From the NCBI GenBank assembly GCA_017308495.1, contig JAFKES010000087.1, positions 1 to 34,416 of the forward strand: a DNA stretch of 34,416 nucleotides. The letters run 5' to 3'. Position 1 is the first letter of the stretch; every line of letters starts with the position of its first letter. The DNA is from Afipia sp. Its GTDB lineage: Bacteria > Pseudomonadota > Alphaproteobacteria > Rhizobiales > Xanthobacteraceae. Shown here piece by piece: positions 16,474 through 24,698 of this stretch. Position numbers and translations under genes: made by a program. The notes beneath the pieces were generated by a model. That model was not told the DNA's origin and searched no databases. It saw nothing but the letters and a program-made list of their open reading frames with translations.

Positions 16474-16815
16474 GTAAAAGACATGATCCCGGCCGCGGAA
16501 TCGGCCGCCGCGCTGATGCGCAGCCTGTCTCACCCGCAACGCCTGCTGGTGCTGTGTGCACTGGTAGATGGCGAGAAGTCGGTCGCGGACCTGCGCCATC
16601 AGCTCGACATCGATCAGGTGCCGATGTCGCAACAACTGATGCGGCTTCGATCGGACGGCCTCGTCGAAGCCCGTCGCGACGGCACCACCGTTTACTATTC
16701 CATCGTCCGGCCCGAAATTCTGACCATCGTCAGCGCGCTCCACGACGCATTCTGCGCGACGGCTCCAAGCAGCAAACGCAGACGTCCGACACGCGAGGGC
16801 CAATCGAAAACATGA
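16468..16815 (+). CDS. ArsR-family persulfide-responsive repressor (SqrR/BigR type)
   Basis: 115 residues from the ATG at 16468. The winged helix-turn-helix is clear: MRSLSHPQRLLVLCALVDGEKSV, then DIDQVPMSQQLMRLRSDGLVEARRDG and TTVYYSI. Cys30 (LLVLC) and Cys96 (HDAFC) are 66 residues apart, exactly as for the sulfane-sulfur-sensing pair of Rhodobacter SqrR (41 and 107) and Xylella BigR. Oxidation to a polysulfide bridge releases DNA in those proteins. The promoter position would make the message nearly leaderless, since no clear ribosome site precedes the ATG; a second ATG at 16483 is possible. It is divergent from the sulfide:quinone reductase gene, its likely target. Confidence 0.9.
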   Translation: MNVKDMIPAAESAAALMRSLSHPQRLLVLCALVDGEKSVADLRHQLDIDQVPMSQQLMRLRSDGLVEARRDGTTVYYSIVRPEILTIVSALHDAFCATAPSSKRRRPTREGQSKT

Positions 16816-16891
16816 TGGCCGGGCATAACGCCCATCATGGCCGCAGGACAATCAAGGGGCGCGCCACATCTGACTGATCCCCGCGCGGGAC

Positions 16892-17293
16892 ATGAGCGAC
16901 ATCCTGAGAAATGGATACCAGATGGCCACGAAGCGAACGTCAGCGCGTGCGAAAGCCAGACACAAGCCGCCGTTGCAACCACGCCGGGCCGCCGTTCGAC
17001 GGTTTTGCGCTTCGACGACGAGTATCGCCGAGGCGACGGCGTTGCTGCGGGTGTTTTCAAACGCCCGGCGACTGCTCATTCTTCACGAACTCATGGCCGT
17101 GAACGAGCTGTCTGTCGGCGAACTGGTTCATACGGTGGGCGTCCCCCAGGCCTCGCTGTCCCAGCACCTGGCAAAACTGCGCGCGGCAAAGCTGCTCTGC
17201 GCGCGCCGCGAGGGAAAGCACGTCTACTACCACATCGCGAACGAAACGGCGGTCAAACGAACCCTGCAGACCATCGATCGCCTGCTGAGATGA
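16892..17293 (+). CDS. Second ArsR-family transcriptional regulator
   Basis: 133 residues from the ATG at 16892; an ATG at 16922 would remove ten residues. A basic N-terminal tail (about 12-37, rich in Lys/Arg) precedes the winged helix-turn-helix: LRVFSNARRLLILHEL, then GVPQASLSQHLAKLRAAKLL and KHVYYHIANETA. It has cysteines at 39 and 103 but not at the SqrR sensor positions (His replaces the first), and no metal-binding CxC motif in the recognition helix region, so its signal is unknown. It starts 76 bases after the SqrR-like gene on the same strand and ends tail-to-tail with the amidase. A two-regulator transcript is likely. Confidence 0.87.
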   Translation: MSDILRNGYQMATKRTSARAKARHKPPLQPRRAAVRRFCASTTSIAEATALLRVFSNARRLLILHELMAVNELSVGELVHTVGVPQASLSQHLAKLRAAKLLCARREGKHVYYHIANETAVKRTLQTIDRLLR

Positions 17294-17349
17294 TCGTGTT
17301 TTTTGTTTCCATCAGGCGCGTGATGGCGCGATGGAAGCGGACCGATCCG

Positions 17350-18741
17350 TCATGCGGGGCACAGCTCGCCGTGCGCATTGAGGCTGGCGCTTTCGAAGGC
17401 CGACGCGATTTTCCGCAACACCCCGTCCTGTCCCGCAATCGCCGCGAAACAGAGAGCGGATGGCAACCCGTCGTTTCGGCGCTTCCCCGGCACGGACACC
17501 GCGCAAAGATCGAGCGGGTTCGCGAAATACGTATAGGTGCCCATGATCGAATTGCGCGTCATCGGTTCCGCCAGCATCTGCTCGATGGTGAAAATCGTCG
17601 GGACCGTCGGCACCGCCAGCGCGGACACACCCGACAATTGCCGAACGACATCATTGCGACGGCGCCGGAGTTCGTAGAATGCCTCGAAGGCCTCTCTGGC
17701 GGTGTAGGACAGGCCCGGCTCGATGGCGGCCCACACGGCCGGATGAATGGTGTCGGGCCGGTTCGCGATCACCTCGCCATAATCGCAGAGCCGCTCGGCA
17801 ACCAGCGGCGACTGGAACACCAGCCGACCGGCTTCCTCGAACGGTCTGAAGTCAATCTCGACCAGATCGAAGCCACACGTTCCGAGGGCTTCGATATTCG
17901 CCTGAAACGCCTCGGCAGCATGGTCATCGCCGAAGAACCGGAGCTGATCCGCCCTCGGAATCGCGATGGTTCGGACGTCCGGCTCCCTCATCGCCAGATC
18001 GATACGGCCGGCGTCCTCGCGGCTGAACGGATCATCGGCATCGTAACCCGCGATCAGTTCGAGAATTTCATACGCTTCCTCGACCTGTCGGGTGAAAACC
18101 GGAATCACATCGAGAATGCGGCTGTTGAACAGCAGCCCTCTTGTGCTGACGAGCCCGATCGTCGGCTTCAGACCGACAATTCCGTTGCAGGCGGCGGGCA
18201 CGCGACCGGAACCGCCGGTATCCGATCCGAGCGCGAACGACACGATGTCGCGCGCCACGGCGACGGCGGACCCCGAACTCGACCCTCCCGGAATGTAGTT
18301 TCGATCGATCGCATTGCAGCAGAGCGGCTCCGGGCTGCGCGTGCCGTTCAGCCCCGTCGCAAACTGGTCCATCGTGTTCTTGCCAATCAGAACAGCGCCC
18401 GCCTCCTCCACGAGACGAACCGCGCGGGCCGATTCGGCCGGCATGATCGACAGTCCCGGGCAGTTGCTTGTCGTCGCCATTCCCGCGACGTGAATGTTGT
18501 CCTTGACCGCAAATGTCAGTCCCAGCAGAGGCAGGCGCTCTCCACGATCCGCGCGCCGCTGCAACTGTTCGACGCGATCGAAAACGTCCGCTTCCGGCAC
18601 GAGCGCGGTGAAAATGCCATCGCCCGATGCGGCTCTGGCGCGGCGAACGCTTTCCTCGATCAAGGATTTGAAATTCAATCTGCGGGTGAGCGCCTCACGC
18701 ACGGAACTGAATGAAAGAGAAATCCGGGAAACGTCCGTCAT
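17350..18741 (-). CDS. Amidase-signature hydrolase, allophanate-hydrolase-like (copy 1)
   Basis: 463 residues from the ATG at 18741. The amidase-signature Ser-cisSer-Lys triad is complete: Lys80 in FAVKDN, Ser154 in GGSSSGSA and Ser178 in GSDTGGSGR. The spacings of 74 and 24 residues equal those of AtzF allophanate hydrolase (Lys91/Ser165/Ser189, from memory), and GSGRVPA rather than GSIR also points to that branch. The C-terminal domain of full-length allophanate hydrolases (about 600 residues) is missing, so it is probably a stand-alone amidase for a small amide or carbamoyl substrate. It is the last gene behind the TauE-like exporter and ABC importer. A second 463-residue homologue is at 24699-26090. 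Confidence 0.9.
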   Translation of the reverse strand: MTDVSRISLSFSSVREALTRRLNFKSLIEESVRRARAASGDGIFTALVPEADVFDRVEQLQRRADRGERLPLLGLTFAVKDNIHVAGMATTSNCPGLSIMPAESARAVRLVEEAGAVLIGKNTMDQFATGLNGTRSPEPLCCNAIDRNYIPGGSSSGSAVAVARDIVSFALGSDTGGSGRVPAACNGIVGLKPTIGLVSTRGLLFNSRILDVIPVFTRQVEEAYEILELIAGYDADDPFSREDAGRIDLAMREPDVRTIAIPRADQLRFFGDDHAAEAFQANIEALGTCGFDLVEIDFRPFEEAGRLVFQSPLVAERLCDYGEVIANRPDTIHPAVWAAIEPGLSYTAREAFEAFYELRRRRNDVVRQLSGVSALAVPTVPTIFTIEQMLAEPMTRNSIMGTYTYFANPLDLCAVSVPGKRRNDGLPSALCFAAIAGQDGVLRKIASAFESASLNAHGELCPA

Positions 18742-18755
18742 GACACTCACGCCGT

Positions 18756-19541
18756 TCAGAAAAGAGAATGGAAGATGTTTCGGGATACGCCGATCATGGC
18801 GATGCAGGAGACCGAGAAAAGAATAGCCAGACTGATCGCCCGGTAATTCGCATGGTTCGTGTTGGCAAAGACCGCTCCGCCCACCAGGACGCCGATGACG
18901 GAGCATGGCACCAGGATCAGCAACGGGACGATCGCATCGGTTGTGAGAAGGCCTTTCGCTGCGGCCAGGGCAATGCCGAGCATCGAGCTGATCGTGACGA
19001 ATGCCATGACGGTGGCGCGAACGACGCGCGGCTGCGCATCGCTCCCCAGAAGGACGATGACGATCGGCGGCGCAGCCATCCCGGCCCCGCCATTGAGAAC
19101 CCCGGAGACAAACCCGGCCACAGCCAGCGACGGCGAACCGGGCGCCCGCCTTGCAAGAACAGGCTGCCGCCACAGGACGATGACAGATAGGGCAACAAGC
19201 ATCGCGATCGTCAGCCGCATGATGTCAACAGGAACGGCGACCAGCACCGCGAGACCGATGGGCGTACCGATCAGCGTTCCGAAGAAAAGCCACCCCAGTA
19301 TCGACGACTGAACGTGGCCTCGTGCCTTCGGCAAGGCGGCACAGGAGATCACGACCTCCATGATGAGACTCGTCGGCACGGCGATGGACGGAAGCAGACC
19401 CATCGTGAGGATCGGCATTGCCGCCATTCCAAAGCCGAAGCCGGAATATCCCCGCACAAAGCCACCGATCATGCCGGCCAGCACCGTCAGCACCACCGTC
19501 GTTGCGGAGGGAAACGCGATCATGACATCGCCGTTGATCAT
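18756..19541 (-). CDS. TauE/SafE-family membrane transporter
   Basis: 261 residues with about eight hydrophobic segments. The two-fold TauE/SafE repeat is visible: GGFVRGYSGFGFGMAAMPIL in the first half and VAGFVSGVLNGGAGMAAPPIV in the second. Members export sulfite or organosulfonates, or sulfoacetate, in sulfonate-degrading bacteria. It lies 14 bases upstream of an amidase gene and 69 bases downstream of the ABC permease, both on the same strand, which fits a sulfur-compound pathway in which the anion released inside the cell has to be exported. Direction and substrate are inferred from family and context. Confidence 0.88.
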   Translation of the reverse strand: MINGDVMIAFPSATTVVLTVLAGMIGGFVRGYSGFGFGMAAMPILTMGLLPSIAVPTSLIMEVVISCAALPKARGHVQSSILGWLFFGTLIGTPIGLAVLVAVPVDIMRLTIAMLVALSVIVLWRQPVLARRAPGSPSLAVAGFVSGVLNGGAGMAAPPIVIVLLGSDAQPRVVRATVMAFVTISSMLGIALAAAKGLLTTDAIVPLLILVPCSVIGVLVGGAVFANTNHANYRAISLAILFSVSCIAMIGVSRNIFHSLF

Positions 19542-19610
19542 GGATGGATCCAGGGAATTGCGCAGGGATATCGCGATGCATCGGAGCTATCGACGACAGG
19601 ATGACGAAAC

Positions 19611-20396
19611 TTAACGTTTGCCCTCCCAATGCACAATCCTGCGGGCGAAATAGGCGATGCATCGATCGCTGACGAGGCCAATGATCCCGATCACCACGAT
19701 TCCAGCGAAGACATAGGTGGTCCGGAAAAAGCTGCTGGCGTCGAGGATCACGAAGCCGAGTCCGCGGTCGCCTCCGAGCAGTTCGGACGCCACAAGGATC
19801 GTCAGCGCCGAACTCATGGAAATGCGCAGGCCCGTCATGATTTGCGGCAGCGCCGATGGCAGAACCACATAGCGGAAGACCTGCCAGCGCGCCGCCCCCA
19901 TCGATTCCGCCGCCCGCAGCGTATCGAGCGCGCACGCGCGTGCCCCCGCCTGGGCGTTGATCATCATGATCAGAAAGACCGACAGGAAAATCAGCAGCAC
20001 CTTGGACAGCTCGCCGATGCCGAACCAGAGAATGAACAGCGGAATGAGACCGAGCGGCGGGATCGGCCGAACCAGCTCGGACGGAACGAGAAGCAACGCA
20101 TCGATCGCCGGAACGCGCCCGCGCAGCAACCCCAGGGTGCCTCCCAGCACCGATCCCGCGGCAAACGCAATCCCGACCCGCCACAGGCTCGCATTGATAT
20201 GTGTCCAGATGCTGATCCCCGAATACCCTCGCTCGAAAATGTCGAACAGACTCGTCACCACTTTGCCCGGGGACGGCAGGATCGTCGCGGGAACGGCGCC
20301 GCGCATGGACACGAAGGTCCAGAGGAGAATGATGGTGAGCGGCGACAGGATAGCGAGCGCGATATACTGGCGTTTTGCTGAAGCAGCGGATTTCAT
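19611..20396 (-). CDS. ABC transporter permease, TauC/SsuC type
   Basis: 261 residues with about six membrane helices. The cytoplasmic coupling loop is clear: RAAESMGAARWQVFRYVVLPSALPQIMTGLRI, with the EAA-type Gly. ILPSPGKVVTSL near the N terminus is typical of the nitrate/sulfonate/taurine permease family. It would form the membrane channel (as a dimer) for the adjacent ATPase and TauA-like binding protein. It lies 32 bases downstream of the ATPase gene, and GAAAGG precedes its ATG. No other permease occurs in the cluster, so the orphan binding protein at 26095-27096 may also use it. Confidence 0.92.
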   Translation of the reverse strand: MKSAASAKRQYIALAILSPLTIILLWTFVSMRGAVPATILPSPGKVVTSLFDIFERGYSGISIWTHINASLWRVGIAFAAGSVLGGTLGLLRGRVPAIDALLLVPSELVRPIPPLGLIPLFILWFGIGELSKVLLIFLSVFLIMMINAQAGARACALDTLRAAESMGAARWQVFRYVVLPSALPQIMTGLRISMSSALTILVASELLGGDRGLGFVILDASSFFRTTYVFAGIVVIGIIGLVSDRCIAYFARRIVHWEGKR

Positions 20397-20428
20397 GCCG
20401 TGGCCTTTCAGTCTCTGCGGTCGGCGCG

Positions 20429-21253
20429 TTAGTGACGCATTCTGCGGTAGATCGTTTCCCGCATCCGGATGAACGATGCATGCAGACGGTTTTCGCCGGA
20501 GTCCCGAGGAGACGGCAGATCGACCGGCATGTCGTCGAACGACCCGTTCTTCAGATCCTCGAGAAGAAAGATCCGGTCGCCCAGAAAGACCGCCTCATCG
20601 ATGCTGTGCGTCACGAACAGGATGGTGCAGCCGATCCGCGCCCTGATGCGCAACACTTCTTCCTGCAACACCTCGCGCGTCTGGACGTCGAGCGCCGAAA
20701 ACGGCTCGTCCATCAACATGACCTTCGGCTTGGCCGCCAGGACGCGCGCAAGACCGACGCGCTGCCTCATCCCCCCGGACAACTGATAGGGGTAGGCATC
20801 GATCGAAGCCGACAGTCCGACGAGGCGCGCCATGTCCTCGGCGACCTCGCGGCACTCCCGCTTTCTGCGGCCCGCGCATCGCAGACTGAACGAGATGTTG
20901 TCCGCCACCGTCATCCAGTCGAACAGCGCGGCGGTCTGGAACACGACGCCCCGATCGGGCCCCGGTCCCGCGATTTCGCGATCGTCGACCAGCGCGACGC
21001 CTTCTGTCGCCTGAAGAAAGCCCGCAACTAGATTGAGAATCGTCGTCTTGCCGCAGCCCGACGGGCCGAGCAGGGAAACGATCTCGCCGGACCGCACCGT
21101 GAACGAGACGTCGCGCATGATGGCGCGACCCTCGTAACTGAATCCGACGCGATCGAATGCGAGGATGGGTTTGACCGGAGACAAAGCCGCTCCTGCGCCG
21201 GCGTCGGGAAAGTGATCGTGCTCGGACACCAGACTGAGGGACCTTCTCGTCAT
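20429..21253 (-). CDS. ABC transporter ATPase, TauB/SsuB type
   Basis: 274 residues. Walker A GPSGCGKT is at 63-70, the Q-loop in VVFQTAALFDWMTV at about 104-117, the signature LSGGMRQR at 158-165, Walker B VMLMDEPFSALD at 178-189, and the H-loop His in VTHSIDEAVFLGDR follows. An N-terminal tail of about 25 residues is not part of the ATPase core, and a start further in is possible. The DxxxALD and TALFDW-type pattern places it with taurine/sulfonate/nitrate importers. Its start overlaps the stop of the binding-protein gene by 4 bases, so the two are translationally coupled. Confidence 0.94.
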   Translation of the reverse strand: MTRRSLSLVSEHDHFPDAGAGAALSPVKPILAFDRVGFSYEGRAIMRDVSFTVRSGEIVSLLGPSGCGKTTILNLVAGFLQATEGVALVDDREIAGPGPDRGVVFQTAALFDWMTVADNISFSLRCAGRRKRECREVAEDMARLVGLSASIDAYPYQLSGGMRQRVGLARVLAAKPKVMLMDEPFSALDVQTREVLQEEVLRIRARIGCTILFVTHSIDEAVFLGDRIFLLEDLKNGSFDDMPVDLPSPRDSGENRLHASFIRMRETIYRRMRH

Positions 21254-22269
21254 TTCCGGCTCTCCAGATAGGTCTGGACCGGCTTGGTATAGAGCAGATC
21301 GCTCCAGTTGGTCGGGATGGATTGAATGCGCTTCTCGCGCAGCAGGAACGCCGCGATGCCCTGCAGATGCTTGCCGAGACGGGAGTCCGCTTCGTGGCCG
21401 GGCGGTCCCATGAAATCCGACGTCAGCACCTGCTCAAACGTCGGGTGCGCCACGCCCTGCCCCTCGACCAGCTTGTCGAACTGGTCGGCCGTCATGTCGA
21501 TTCGTTTGGCTTCGTAGGCGCGAACTCCCGCGGGATCCTTCTTGTAGTCCTGCTGAGCCTGATCCCAGGTCTTCAAGAAGAGCTGCAATGCCTCCGGGCT
21601 GTCGTTGACGAACCCCTTGCGCGCCACCCAGACACCGCCCGTGATCATGTCGAGGCTTTTCGTCGTGGCGATCGGCTTCGCGCCGGCGCGTTCGATGGCG
21701 CCGACATTGGGCTCCCAGACAAACGCCGCATCGATCTGTCCCGCCACATAGGCCGGCGGCATGTTCGCCGGCGACAAGTTGACGAGCGTGACGTCGGATG
21801 GCTGAAGGCCGGCCTTCTCGAGGGCGCGAAGAAGATGATAGTGACTTGTCGACCCGACCGCGACGCCGATCCGCTTGCCCTTGAGATCGCTCAGCGACGC
21901 GATGCCCGCCGCAGGATTGGCCGCAAGCCGGACATTGGTCGCATCGATCCGCTCCATGAAGATGATCTGAACTGGCAGACCGTTGGCAAAGCCGGTCACC
22001 GCCGGAAATTCTCCCATCCAGGCGAGATCGATCTCACCGGCAGCAATGGCAGGAAGCATCGCCGGCCCGGCCGGGAACTGGGAGACCGTCACGTCGAGAC
22101 CGTTCTGCTTGAAAAGCCCTTTCCCCACTGCGTAGGACAGGATGACGTTGATCTCTCCGGTCTGATAGCCAATCCTGATTTTCCTGGCCTCCTGCGCCAG
22201 CAGGTGATGGGACGAGACGAGGAACGTCACCGCGGCGATGACCGCGAGGCGTGAAATGCGACGAAACAT
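21250..22269 (-). CDS. TauA-like ABC substrate-binding protein (copy 1)
   Basis: 339 residues from the ATG at 22269, which follows AGGAGG. A signal peptide is clear (MFRRISRLAVIAAVTFLVSS, cleavage near LLAQEA). The body resembles periplasmic taurine- and alkanesulfonate-binding proteins: IRIGYQTGE, AGPAMLPAIAAGEIDLAWMG, DLKGKRIGVAVGSTSHYHLL, VNLSPA and GQIDAAFVWEP. The STSHYHLLRAL segment closely parallels STTHYSLLAAL of E. coli TauA. It delivers a ligand to the ATPase-permease pair encoded directly downstream; the ligand is probably a small sulfonate or related anion. It is preceded by the M20 hydrolase gene after 32 bases. A homologue is at 26095-27096. Confidence 0.92.
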   Translation of the reverse strand: MFRRISRLAVIAAVTFLVSSHHLLAQEARKIRIGYQTGEINVILSYAVGKGLFKQNGLDVTVSQFPAGPAMLPAIAAGEIDLAWMGEFPAVTGFANGLPVQIIFMERIDATNVRLAANPAAGIASLSDLKGKRIGVAVGSTSHYHLLRALEKAGLQPSDVTLVNLSPANMPPAYVAGQIDAAFVWEPNVGAIERAGAKPIATTKSLDMITGGVWVARKGFVNDSPEALQLFLKTWDQAQQDYKKDPAGVRAYEAKRIDMTADQFDKLVEGQGVAHPTFEQVLTSDFMGPPGHEADSRLGKHLQGIAAFLLREKRIQSIPTNWSDLLYTKPVQTYLESRK

Positions 22270-22301
22270 GCTGACCTCCTGTGAATGCCGTTGCGTCAAT
22301 C

Positions 22302-23618
22302 TCACGCGTCGGCGCCGAGCAATTCGAGAACCGTGAGAGCAAGGATCTTTGTGGCCGCGACCGCCTTGTCGATGTGAATGTACTCGTTGACGGGCGGCCA
22401 TCCGTCTTCACCGGGCCCGAACGTGATCGCCGCATGGCCCCGCTCGGAAAACCGGATCGTGTCGTTGAAGGCGTTCTTGCGATAGATCGCCGGAGGCTCG
22501 CCGAGCATCCTGCTGTAGGCGCGGCTCAACGCCAGCGTGGGATGGGCGCTTTCGTCCTGCTCGCGCGTGCCGTTGACGAACATCGCTCCGGGATATCTTC
22601 GCGCCGTGGCCTCCAGCGTCGGATCGTCGCGCATGTGGCGGTCGATGACAGCCTGAATGTCGGCCATGACGCTGTCCTCGGTCATGCCGGGAAGGATGCC
22701 GACAATGGCGAGCACCGCCCGCGCACGATCCGGCGTGAATTGCATTTCGCGCTTGATGCCGCCCTGCACCCTGATGAGGGCGACCATCGGCGGCGTTCCA
22801 CCGGCGAGCCGCGCCGGCGTATGCGTGAATGTCATCGTTTCGAATGCCGTCAGCAGCCGGGCCATCTTCGCCACGGCGTTGACGCCCGTATCCGGACGCC
22901 ACAAGTGGGTCTTGATCCCGCCAGTTTCGATTTCGACAAGAAAGTTGCCGCCGTTCGCAACCGCGATCCCCATTCCCCACTGGCCATCGGGTCTGGTCCA
23001 GCCGGTCGGCTCGCAAACGATGGTGTAGTCCGCGTCAAGACCGCATTCGTCGAGCAGGAAGATCGAGCCATCAGGCCCGTTCTTTTCTTCATCCGCCGTG
23101 TAGACGCATTTGAGCGTGCCACGCAGGTCGATGCCGGCCTTCCGGATGGCGTTCACAGCGAGCAGCGTGCAGGCGAGATTCCCCCGCGTGTCCGACGTGC
23201 CCCGCGCATAGAGCTTGTCGCCATGCCGCGTCGGCCGGAACGGATGTCCGCCGGTCATCGTCCAGGCGCTCCAGTCCCCCGCCGGATACGTATCGAGATG
23301 ATCGTTGAGAATGAGGGTCGGTTCGCCGGCACGTCCCTGCAACACACCGACGACGTTCGGCCGTCCTTCACGCTTGACCGGAAGGCTGACCGAGAATCCC
23401 ATATCCCTGAGTTTGTCCGCGATGAACAGAGCCGCGCCCTCTTCGCGCGCCGGCGCTTCATCCGGATCGAGCGGGTTCTCGGCGTCGGGCTGACCTGCGG
23501 GCACGAGTTCACATGTGAGATCGAGCCATGACTGTTCGTCGATGTGGCTCAGCACACGACGTTCGATGTCCGTCAGATCACTGTTACGACTATGGGTGGC
23601 CACTTCCTGCATCATCAC
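22302..23618 (-). CDS. M20-family metallo-amidohydrolase (ArgE/DapE type)
   Basis: Up to 438 residues; the start is one of GTG 23618, ATG 23615 or ATG 23612, with GAGG just ahead. Binuclear zinc-site residues are visible: His107 and Asp109 in NDHLDTYP, bridging Asp143 in GTSDTRG, the base Glu177 and ligand Glu178 in TADEEKNG, and Glu203 in CEPTGW. The fifth ligand, normally His in a HxxxE motif near the C terminus, appears to be Pro (GEDGWPPVNEYIHID). The family removes acyl, succinyl or carbamoyl groups from amino nitrogen. It is first of the binding protein-ATPase-permease-exporter-amidase series. Without the His it may bind one metal or use another ligand; this is from an eye alignment. 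Confidence 0.9.
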   Translation of the reverse strand: MMMQEVATHSRNSDLTDIERRVLSHIDEQSWLDLTCELVPAGQPDAENPLDPDEAPAREEGAALFIADKLRDMGFSVSLPVKREGRPNVVGVLQGRAGEPTLILNDHLDTYPAGDWSAWTMTGGHPFRPTRHGDKLYARGTSDTRGNLACTLLAVNAIRKAGIDLRGTLKCVYTADEEKNGPDGSIFLLDECGLDADYTIVCEPTGWTRPDGQWGMGIAVANGGNFLVEIETGGIKTHLWRPDTGVNAVAKMARLLTAFETMTFTHTPARLAGGTPPMVALIRVQGGIKREMQFTPDRARAVLAIVGILPGMTEDSVMADIQAVIDRHMRDDPTLEATARRYPGAMFVNGTREQDESAHPTLALSRAYSRMLGEPPAIYRKNAFNDTIRFSERGHAAITFGPGEDGWPPVNEYIHIDKAVAATKILALTVLELLGADA

Positions 23619-23748
23619 CTCGCGCGATTACGGCAAGAGAAGAGCAAGACGCGTGCCAAACCATATCGTCTTGTCGAAAGGCGCTGAAACGGCCGTATTT
23701 CTCGCGTATTTCCCCGCAAATCGAGAGGTCGCGATGCGCAATGCGGCG

Positions 23749-23764
23749 TGTCAGATAATTTCCT
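23749..23764. promoter_or_regulatory. Shared 16-base motif, copy A
   Basis: TGTCAGATAATTTCCT, about 130 bases upstream of the M20 hydrolase start and about 66 bases downstream of the Crp-type gene start of the next unit's end (its stop is at 23831). The identical 16-mer is at 27276-27291 upstream of the second binding protein. In both places GCAATGCG lies shortly before it on the plus strand (23738-23745 here). It is probably a regulator site or part of a promoter shared by the two transcription units. Confidence 0.6.
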
Positions 23765-23830
23765 TCAAAGCCCGATTGGAGCTTCAATGGGCCGGGGCGG
23801 CATACGTTCTGGAGGCACGTGGCGAACCGC

Positions 23831-24571
23831 TTATTCGTCCTCGGCGGCCGCCGCCGCAGACAACAGATCGGGGCGCAGGATGATCAGCATTCCACGCTTC
23901 TGGCTGAGGATTCCGCGTTCCTGCATCCGGTTGAGACTGATGGTGACCCACTGGCGCGTCGCACCGATCAGCTTGGCGATTTCAGCATGGGTGAAGGCTG
24001 CGGCGATGGCGATAGCGCCGCCCGCTCCTTCCTCGAAACCATGCGTGTCGACGAGATGCATCAGCACCTGCGCCAGCCGCTGCGATAACGAACGCGTGCC
24101 GAGCATCTGGGCCAGCGAAGAATAGCAGCGCGCCTTGAACACCAGCGCGTCGATGATTTCGAGCGCCAGATCGGGGACCTCGCGGGCAAGCTCGCGCAGG
24201 CCGGCTCCCGGAAGGTGAATGACGGTGCTCTTTTTGGCCGCCAACGCAGACCACATATGGATGCCGCCGCCGAAAATCTCAGGGCCTCCGACAAAATTTC
24301 CGGGCAGCCAGTAAGCCAGGGTAATCTCGCGACCCGACGGCGCGGTATAGAAGCTGCGAACCAGCCCGCTTTCGATGATCGCAATGCCGTCATGGGCATC
24401 GCCCTGGAGAAACAGCCTTTCCCCCCGCTGGTACGACCTGCGCGTGCCGTGCCGCTCAACGCGCGCGCGCGCGTCCGCTGGAAGCCGGCTGACCAGACTG
24501 GGCTGGCGAACCGTTGTCCCAACGGCATCGGTCAGCCGGACGCCGGCCGTTTTCTCGCCGATTTCTGTCAT
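23831..24571 (-). CDS. Crp/Fnr-family transcriptional regulator
   Basis: 246 residues from the ATG at 24571. An N-terminal cyclic-nucleotide-type beta-roll (about 25-130: YQRGERLFLQGDAHDGIAIIESGLVR, then LAYWLPGNFVGGPEIFG) is followed by a long dimer helix and the Crp helix-turn-helix (AAFTHAEIAKLIGATRQWVTISLNRMQERGIL). There is no N-terminal cysteine cluster, so it is not an oxygen-sensing FNR. It lies between the two blocks of the amide/sulfonate cluster on the same strand, 127 bases downstream of the amidase at 24699. A local regulator of the cluster, perhaps acting at the shared 16-base motif, is the simplest guess; its effector is unknown. Confidence 0.9.
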   Translation of the reverse strand: MTEIGEKTAGVRLTDAVGTTVRQPSLVSRLPADARARVERHGTRRSYQRGERLFLQGDAHDGIAIIESGLVRSFYTAPSGREITLAYWLPGNFVGGPEIFGGGIHMWSALAAKKSTVIHLPGAGLRELAREVPDLALEIIDALVFKARCYSSLAQMLGTRSLSQRLAQVLMHLVDTHGFEEGAGGAIAIAAAFTHAEIAKLIGATRQWVTISLNRMQERGILSQKRGMLIILRPDLLSAAAAAEDE

Positions 24572-24612
24572 GGCCGTTCTTACCACGCAGACAATCGGAC
24601 CGGCAAAGCCGT

Positions 24613-24659
24613 TCTCTCCCGCCGCGTGGAACGAGGGCAACAGCCGTTGCCGGGAGAGA
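24613..24659. repeat. Nested inverted repeat between amidase 2 and the Crp-type gene
   Basis: TCTCTCCCG (24613-24621) and CGGGAGAGA (24651-24659) are exact reverse complements, and inside them GGCAAC-AGCC-GTTGCC (24636-24651) forms a second hairpin sharing one base. The 127-base gap holds no gene. It could be a transcript-end or attenuator-like structure between the two genes. Confidence 0.4.
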
Positions 24660-24698
24660 CAACAAGCCTACCTCGCAGCAGCAGGCCCAATCGATGGC

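Noticed and set aside
23720-23764. Sigma-54 promoter on the minus strand (TGACACG...TTGC)
   Set aside because: The second G of the -24 element is A and the spacing to GC is 12 rather than 11; copy B of the motif lacks it altogether.
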